DNA of 64,000 bases from Terrimonas sp937888905 (GTDB lineage Bacteria > Bacteroidota > Bacteroidia > Chitinophagales > Chitinophagaceae), in NCBI GenBank assembly GCA_937888905.1, contig CALATA010000021.1, positions 310,001 to 374,000 on the forward strand, in the 5' to 3' direction. The notes beneath the pieces are model-generated. The model saw only the letters and a program-made list of their open reading frames with translations, ran no database searches and was not told the origin of the DNA. Below, piece after piece: positions 59,822 through 64,000 of this stretch. Position 1 is the first letter of the stretch. Every line of letters starts with the position of its first letter. The translations under genes and the position numbers were made by a program.

Positions 59822-61084
59822 TCAGATAGCGATCAATTGATCCCGTCCGGGACCATTAGAGATAAAATGCACGTCTACACCCAGGTATTGGTTGATGAAC
59901 GCTACATATTCTTTCATGGTCTGCGGCAACGATCCGAAATCTCTTACTTCGCTGGTAGGTGTGTTCCAGCCTTTGAATTGCTCGTATACAGGTGTCAGCT
60001 TTTGTTTTTCGAGACGGAAAGGAATCTGTTTCGACTGTTTTCCATTCAGATCGTAAGAGGTACACACCTGTAATTCTTCAAATGCGTCGAGTACATCCGC
60101 TTTGGTCATCACAATTTTCGTAACGCCGTTGATCATGCAGGCGAAATTCAGCGCCACCAGGTCGATCCAGCCGCAACGGCGCGGACGTCCTGTAGTTGCT
60201 CCAAATTCATTGCCAATCTTGCGCAGCCGCTCACCTGTTTCGTCTTCCAGTTCTGTAGGGAACGGTCCGCTGCCTACGCGGGTGCAATAAGCTTTGGTTA
60301 CACCAAATACGTCGCGGATCTTTTGCGGAGCCACACCAAGGCCGCTGCATACGCCTGCAGACACCGTGTTGGAAGAAGTAACGAAGGGGAATGTGCCGAA
60401 GTCGATATCCAGCATACTGCCCTGTGCACCTTCTGCCAATACTCTTTTGCCATTGGCAAGTTGCTCGTTGATAAAATATTCTCCGTTTACAATGTTCAGT
60501 TCGCGCAGAAACTCGAGTGCTTCGAAAAATTCCTCTTCCCAGCTCGAAATATCCTCATTAAACTGGAAGTTGTCCAGCAACTTCTGGTGTTTCAGGCGCA
60601 GCTTGATGTATTGCGTGGTAAAATTTTTATCCAGCAGATCACCCACACGCAGACCGTTGCGGCCTGTTTTATCCATATAGGTCGGTCCGATACCTTTCAG
60701 CGTGGAACCGATTTTGTCGTTTCCTTTTGCCAGTTCCGCTGCTTTGTCGAGTGCGCGGTGTGTAGGCAGGATCAGGTGCGTGCGTTCGGAAATAAACAGG
60801 TTTTTCTTCAGATCGATACCAAAAGAAGACACAGTGGCGCATTCTTTACGCAGGGTAACCGGGTCCAACACTACGCCGTTGCCGATAAGGTTCAGCTTGT
60901 TGGCGTGAAAAACACCTGAAGGAATCTGATGCAAGACCACTTTTTTGTCCTGCACATACAGGGTGTGGCCGGCATTCGGGCCTCCCTGAAAACGAGCGAC
61001 CACGTCATAGTCTTTCGCGAAATAATCTACGATCTTTCCTTTTCCTTCATCGCCCCACTGGAGGCCGAGAATTACGTCTACCAT
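59822..61084 (-). CDS. purA: adenylosuccinate synthetase
   Basis: A 420-residue GTP-dependent enzyme that joins IMP and aspartate on the way to AMP. The P-loop-like GDEGKGK is at 11-17 (VILGLQWGDEGKGKIVD), followed by FQGGPNAGHTLYV, STLKGIGPTYMDKTGRNGLRVGDL, EGAQGSMLDIDFGTFPFVTSSNT and TTGRPRRCGWIDLVALNFAC. ATG 61084 starts the family N-terminus; in-frame codons up to 61213 are 5' leader. The promoter -7 box is 76 nt upstream. Confidence 0.95.
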   Translation of the reverse strand: MVDVILGLQWGDEGKGKIVDYFAKDYDVVARFQGGPNAGHTLYVQDKKVVLHQIPSGVFHANKLNLIGNGVVLDPVTLRKECATVSSFGIDLKKNLFISERTHLILPTHRALDKAAELAKGNDKIGSTLKGIGPTYMDKTGRNGLRVGDLLDKNFTTQYIKLRLKHQKLLDNFQFNEDISSWEEEFFEALEFLRELNIVNGEYFINEQLANGKRVLAEGAQGSMLDIDFGTFPFVTSSNTVSAGVCSGLGVAPQKIRDVFGVTKAYCTRVGSGPFPTELEDETGERLRKIGNEFGATTGRPRRCGWIDLVALNFACMINGVTKIVMTKADVLDAFEELQVCTSYDLNGKQSKQIPFRLEKQKLTPVYEQFKGWNTPTSEVRDFGSLPQTMKEYVAFINQYLGVDVHFISNGPGRDQLIAI

Positions 61085-61160
61085 GTTGATGTATTTATGA
61101 GCCGTACGACATTGAACGGCCGGTACAGTTCGGAGTTTGGAATACATTGCTGTTCCGGCG

Positions 61161-61168
61161 CAAAAATA
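61161..61168 (-). promoter_or_regulatory. -7 element TATTTTTG for purA
   Basis: Matches TAnnTTTG on the minus strand, leaving a 5' leader of roughly 70 nt for purA. It lies 10 nt behind the terminator of the cargo gene. Confidence 0.65.
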
Positions 61169-61177
61169 GGCGATCAG

Positions 61178-61209
61178 CAAAAAGCCACCGAATAAAAATC
61201 CGGTGGCTT
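61178..61209 (-). terminator. intrinsic terminator of the SprB-repeat cargo gene
   Basis: On the minus strand, 9-bp stem AAGCCACCG/CGGTGGCTT with a 10-nt loop, then TTTTTGC. It lies about 30 nt after the cargo gene stop. Confidence 0.82.
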
Positions 61210-61239
61210 GCAAAATATTCAGTAAAAATTTTTCTCTTA

Positions 61240-64000
61240 CTAACGAATGAGGGTTACGGAGCCCTTTCTCGTGATTTTCTGCCCGTCGAGGGTCACACCT
61301 TCTGCCATCCAGACATATACGCCGGTGGGCTGGTCAACTCCCCCGAATTTACCGTCCCAGCCTTTATTGAGCGTGGTAGTGGAGAACATCACTTGTCCCC
61401 AGCGGTTGTACACCCTGAAGTAGTTAAGTGTTTTCACTCCAACCGGGAATGGGAAGAATGTATCGTTGCGTCCATCATTGTTCGGTGTAAAGCCTGTGGG
61501 CGTATAGAGTTCCGGTCCTTTGTACACTTTGATCGTGACAAAACCTTTGCCCTGACAACCCGCCGGTGTGGAAGCCGACACGGTGTAGGTGATCTCGTCG
61601 CCAATAGCCGAACTGGTAGCCTCCGGATCAGCAATACCCGGATTGTTCAGGCCCGTTGCCGGCGACCAGTTATAACTCACGGTTGATGCATCAAATGTGG
61701 GTGAAGGATCGTAAGCCACTGCCAGCAATGGCACGCGCACGTTGTCATATACCACTGTATCGCGCGGATAAGTGAGTACCTGGAACGGAGGCGTTACCGT
61801 CAGTTTGACCTGATCACTGGTCAGCGACGGACAGCCGTTCGCATCTGTTACATTCAATGTATAGGTGATCGTTTTGTCAGGATGCACCACGCGCGGATTA
61901 GGATCGGTTGCAGAACTCAGGTAATCTGATGGCGTCCAGGTATAGGTAGCTCCACCGGAACCATTCAACTGGAAATCCTGACCAAAGCAGATCTCGCCAT
62001 CTGCGCCTGCATTCGGAACCGGTGCGGGCCATACCGTAACCACCACATCATCTGTGCGCGTACAAACGCCCAGGGTCATCGTCACCGAATAAGTGGTGGT
62101 AGTAGTTGGGTTGGCAACAGGATCAGAAACATTTGCACTGCTCAGTTTATTCGTCGGCGTCCACGCAAATTGTGTGGCATTAGATGTAATCGAAAGCTGC
62201 ACCTGCTGGCCTTCGCAGATCGGCGCCGGATCAACCATCGGTGTGTATGTAAGGTTGTCATTCAATCCAACCGTTACCCCCGTGATCTGGAAAGTACAGC
62301 CATTGGCATCACGCACATTGATGGTGTAAGTACCTTGCGCTGCATTCAATGTGTTGGAGCTTTGGAGCGTTCCGCTTCCTATCGCATATTGATAAGGCGC
62401 TGTACCGCCGGTAGCCGCTACCTGGATAGTGCCGTCTGCACCGCCCGCACAGGTTGCAGGAGTAACGGCCGATACAGTTGCATTGAGTACGTTCGGCTGG
62501 GTTACGGTTACGTTTGCAACAGAAAAAATACATCCTTTTGCGTCGCGCACATAAACAGTATATCCTCCGGCAGCAACAGTGAATGTATTACCCGGTTGCC
62601 ATGTTGTGCTGTTGAGAGAATATTCATACGGTGTGGTGCCACCTGTTGCGGTAAAGGTGATCTGACCGTCAGCAGCACCATTACATTTCACCGCCTGCGT
62701 GGCTGCTGTTGCCGCAAGTACCGGTGGTTGCGTAATATTGATATTGTCGATACGGAATGTACATCCCGCATTATCAGTGATCACCACATAATTGTTAGTA
62801 CTTGCTGCCAGTCCGCTGAAGGTAGCGCTCGTTGCCGTGGTACCACCAGGTGCCACAGTGCCATTCAGCAGATAAGTATATGGCGCTGTGCCAGCGGTAC
62901 CGATTGTTACGGTAATGCTTCCGTCGTTACCACCCGAACAAGACACATTGCTTACAGTCGATGTAGCAGTGAAACCTGTACCCGTTGCTATCGTGGCATT
63001 CACGGGCGTAGTGGTGATACATCCGCTTCCATCCGTGATGGAAATAGTATGTGCGCCGGCAGCAAGACCGGTAAATGTATAAGGTGAATTACCGGTCACC
63101 GGTGCGCCGCCATCCAGCACAAAACTAAACGGAGCTGTACCATTTGTGGTAACCGTGATCTGGCCGTTGTTGATACCCGAACAGGAAGTAGCCTGCGTGG
63201 TAGCAGAAGCAATCAGTCCTGTACCGGAAGTAACGGTAACGGCAGATGAAGTATAGGTACATCCATTGGCATCCCTGACAGTCACCACATAGTTAGTGGC
63301 CGGTGCCAGACCGGTAAAGGTTGCGGTATTGCCCGTTTGTATTATCGCGCCCGGGTTTAATTCAAACGTAAATGGTGCCGTGCCCGGTGCCTGTGGTTGC
63401 ACGGTAATCTGACCATTGTTAACGCCGGCACATCCCGTAGGACTTGGCGTAACGGTAGCCGTATAACCCGTACCGGTTGCCACGGTAGTAGTGATAGCCG
63501 CTGCTGTGGCACAACCATTCGCGTCGGTGATGGTTACCGAATGGCTGCCCGCTGCCACGTTAGTAAATGTATAGTTGGCAGGCTGACCCGTAACAGGTGT
63601 ACCGCCGTCCAGGGTATAAGAATAAGGTGCTGTGCCATTGGTGCCAGTTACGGCCACTGCAATCTGACCATTGGTAACACCCGGACAGGTTGTGCCTGTT
63701 GGTGTAAGTGTAGCGGTAAGACCGGCGCCTGACGCCACGTTGGTAGTGAGTGCTGCAGACGTAGAACAGCCATTGGCATCTCTTACTACAACTGTATGGC
63801 TGCCGGATGATACGTTCGTAAATGTGTAGTTGGCAGGCTGACCTGTAACAGGTGTGCCGCCATCCAATGTATAGGAATAAGGTGCCGTGCCATTGGTCCC
63901 GGTTACGGCCACCGCGATCTGTCCATTGTTAACACCCGCGCAGGTTGTACCGGTTGGAGTGATGGTGGCTGTTAACCCCGCACCCGCTGCCACGGTGGTC
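61240..64000 (-). CDS. T9SS type B cargo protein with SprB-like repeats (5' end cut)
   Basis: The frame is open to the right edge, so at least 919 residues are visible and the N-terminus is missing. Most of it is a chain of about eight SprB-type repeats of about 75-85 residues, each with a C-x-G-x-N/D-G-Q/T-I pattern (TTCPGVTNGQIAVAVTGTNGTAPYSYTLDGG, then VRDANGC). A more divergent Ig-like part follows (ICEGQQVQLSITSNATQFAWTP), then the gliding-type C-terminal sorting domain (GFTPNNDGRNDTFFPFP...YNRWGQVMFSTTTLNKGWDG, ending SVTLIR). SprB repeats occur in surface adhesins needed for gliding in flavobacteria. The GTG at 63993 is not the start. Confidence 0.87.
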   Translation of the reverse strand, partial: TTVAAGAGLTATITPTGTTCAGVNNGQIAVAVTGTNGTAPYSYTLDGGTPVTGQPANYTFTNVSSGSHTVVVRDANGCSTSAALTTNVASGAGLTATLTPTGTTCPGVTNGQIAVAVTGTNGTAPYSYTLDGGTPVTGQPANYTFTNVAAGSHSVTITDANGCATAAAITTTVATGTGYTATVTPSPTGCAGVNNGQITVQPQAPGTAPFTFELNPGAIIQTGNTATFTGLAPATNYVVTVRDANGCTYTSSAVTVTSGTGLIASATTQATSCSGINNGQITVTTNGTAPFSFVLDGGAPVTGNSPYTFTGLAAGAHTISITDGSGCITTTPVNATIATGTGFTATSTVSNVSCSGGNDGSITVTIGTAGTAPYTYLLNGTVAPGGTTATSATFSGLAASTNNYVVITDNAGCTFRIDNINITQPPVLAATAATQAVKCNGAADGQITFTATGGTTPYEYSLNSTTWQPGNTFTVAAGGYTVYVRDAKGCIFSVANVTVTQPNVLNATVSAVTPATCAGGADGTIQVAATGGTAPYQYAIGSGTLQSSNTLNAAQGTYTINVRDANGCTFQITGVTVGLNDNLTYTPMVDPAPICEGQQVQLSITSNATQFAWTPTNKLSSANVSDPVANPTTTTTYSVTMTLGVCTRTDDVVVTVWPAPVPNAGADGEICFGQDFQLNGSGGATYTWTPSDYLSSATDPNPRVVHPDKTITYTLNVTDANGCPSLTSDQVKLTVTPPFQVLTYPRDTVVYDNVRVPLLAVAYDPSPTFDASTVSYNWSPATGLNNPGIADPEATSSAIGDEITYTVSASTPAGCQGKGFVTIKVYKGPELYTPTGFTPNNDGRNDTFFPFPVGVKTLNYFRVYNRWGQVMFSTTTLNKGWDGKFGGVDQPTGVYVWMAEGVTLDGQKITRKGSVTLIR
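63581..63990 (-). repeat. near-identical 255-bp SprB-repeat units
   Basis: The sequence around GGCTGACCCGTAACAGG (63581) returns 255 bp later with only a few changes, so the two last visible 85-residue units are recent copies. The units further left are more diverged. Confidence 0.75.

Noticed and set aside
62170..63087. 305-residue Cys/Arg-rich + strand frame
   Set aside because: Antisense shadow of the SprB-repeat gene; no plausible protein features.

Overview
This 64 kb window is chromosomal DNA from a member of the Bacteroidota, most likely the Chitinophagaceae or a close relative. Four things point there. Three large secreted proteins end in the gliding-type (type B) C-terminal signal of the type IX secretion system. 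Many genes are preceded by the Bacteroidota -7 promoter element TAnnTTTG and Shine-Dalgarno sequences are scarce. The primary sigma factor is short and lacks region 1.1. There are single-chain fused alpha/beta E1 2-oxoacid dehydrogenases and genes for DUF1573, DUF3467, DUF4254 and HhH/beta-barrel proteins. No phage, insertion sequence, CRISPR array or rRNA operon was seen.

Layout. 1-8.5 kb: hydrolase end, two transporters, a lipoprotein, an ABC exporter, a DUF6600 surface protein, a dienelactone hydrolase and a J-domain membrane protein. 8.5-13 kb: an ABC-F ATPase, a truncated sigma/anti-sigma-like pair, and an overlapping DUF4254/GT9 glycosyltransferase pair. 13-22.7 kb: membrane transporters (MFS, DedA, DAACS, APC, TRIC), YbjQ, YebC, DCC and PhzF proteins. 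22.7-32 kb: two E1 fusion enzymes, two DUF1573 proteins, tRNA-Met with a broken copy beside it, an aminotransferase, the primary sigma factor and a FAH-family hydrolase. 32-36 kb: the pth-rplY-prs block, radC and DUF3467. 36-44.7 kb: unknown envelope proteins, folD-queE, an OmpA/PD40 protein and dprA. 44.7-50.6 kb: two paralogous T9SS cargo proteins. 50.9-61 kb: housekeeping genes guaB, rny, rplS, tatA, gatA, a lytic transglycosylase, pabB and purA. 61.2-64 kb: a third T9SS cargo protein, rich in SprB-like repeats and cut by the right edge.

Genome-scale patterns matter more here than any one operon. (1) At least six intergenic regions hold degenerate arrays with a 7-nt period. In the four most complete copies the sub-blocks come in the same internal order: TTCAAAA-type, then TSAATNG-type, then a GGCTGTTTT-like spacer, then CTTANNN/CCTTANN-type. 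One further copy lies in inverted orientation and one is partial. (2) At least nine genes have TAnnTTTG exactly 3-4 nt before the ATG, which predicts leaderless transcripts. (3) Six of about nine convergent gene pairs have touching or overlapping stop codons, five of them through a palindrome (TGATCA three times, TAATTA, TTAA). (4) CCCGA/TCGGG hairpins sit in two heptamer arrays and inside the broken tRNA copy, suggesting a REP-like hairpin. These patterns are seen directly; their functions are inference.
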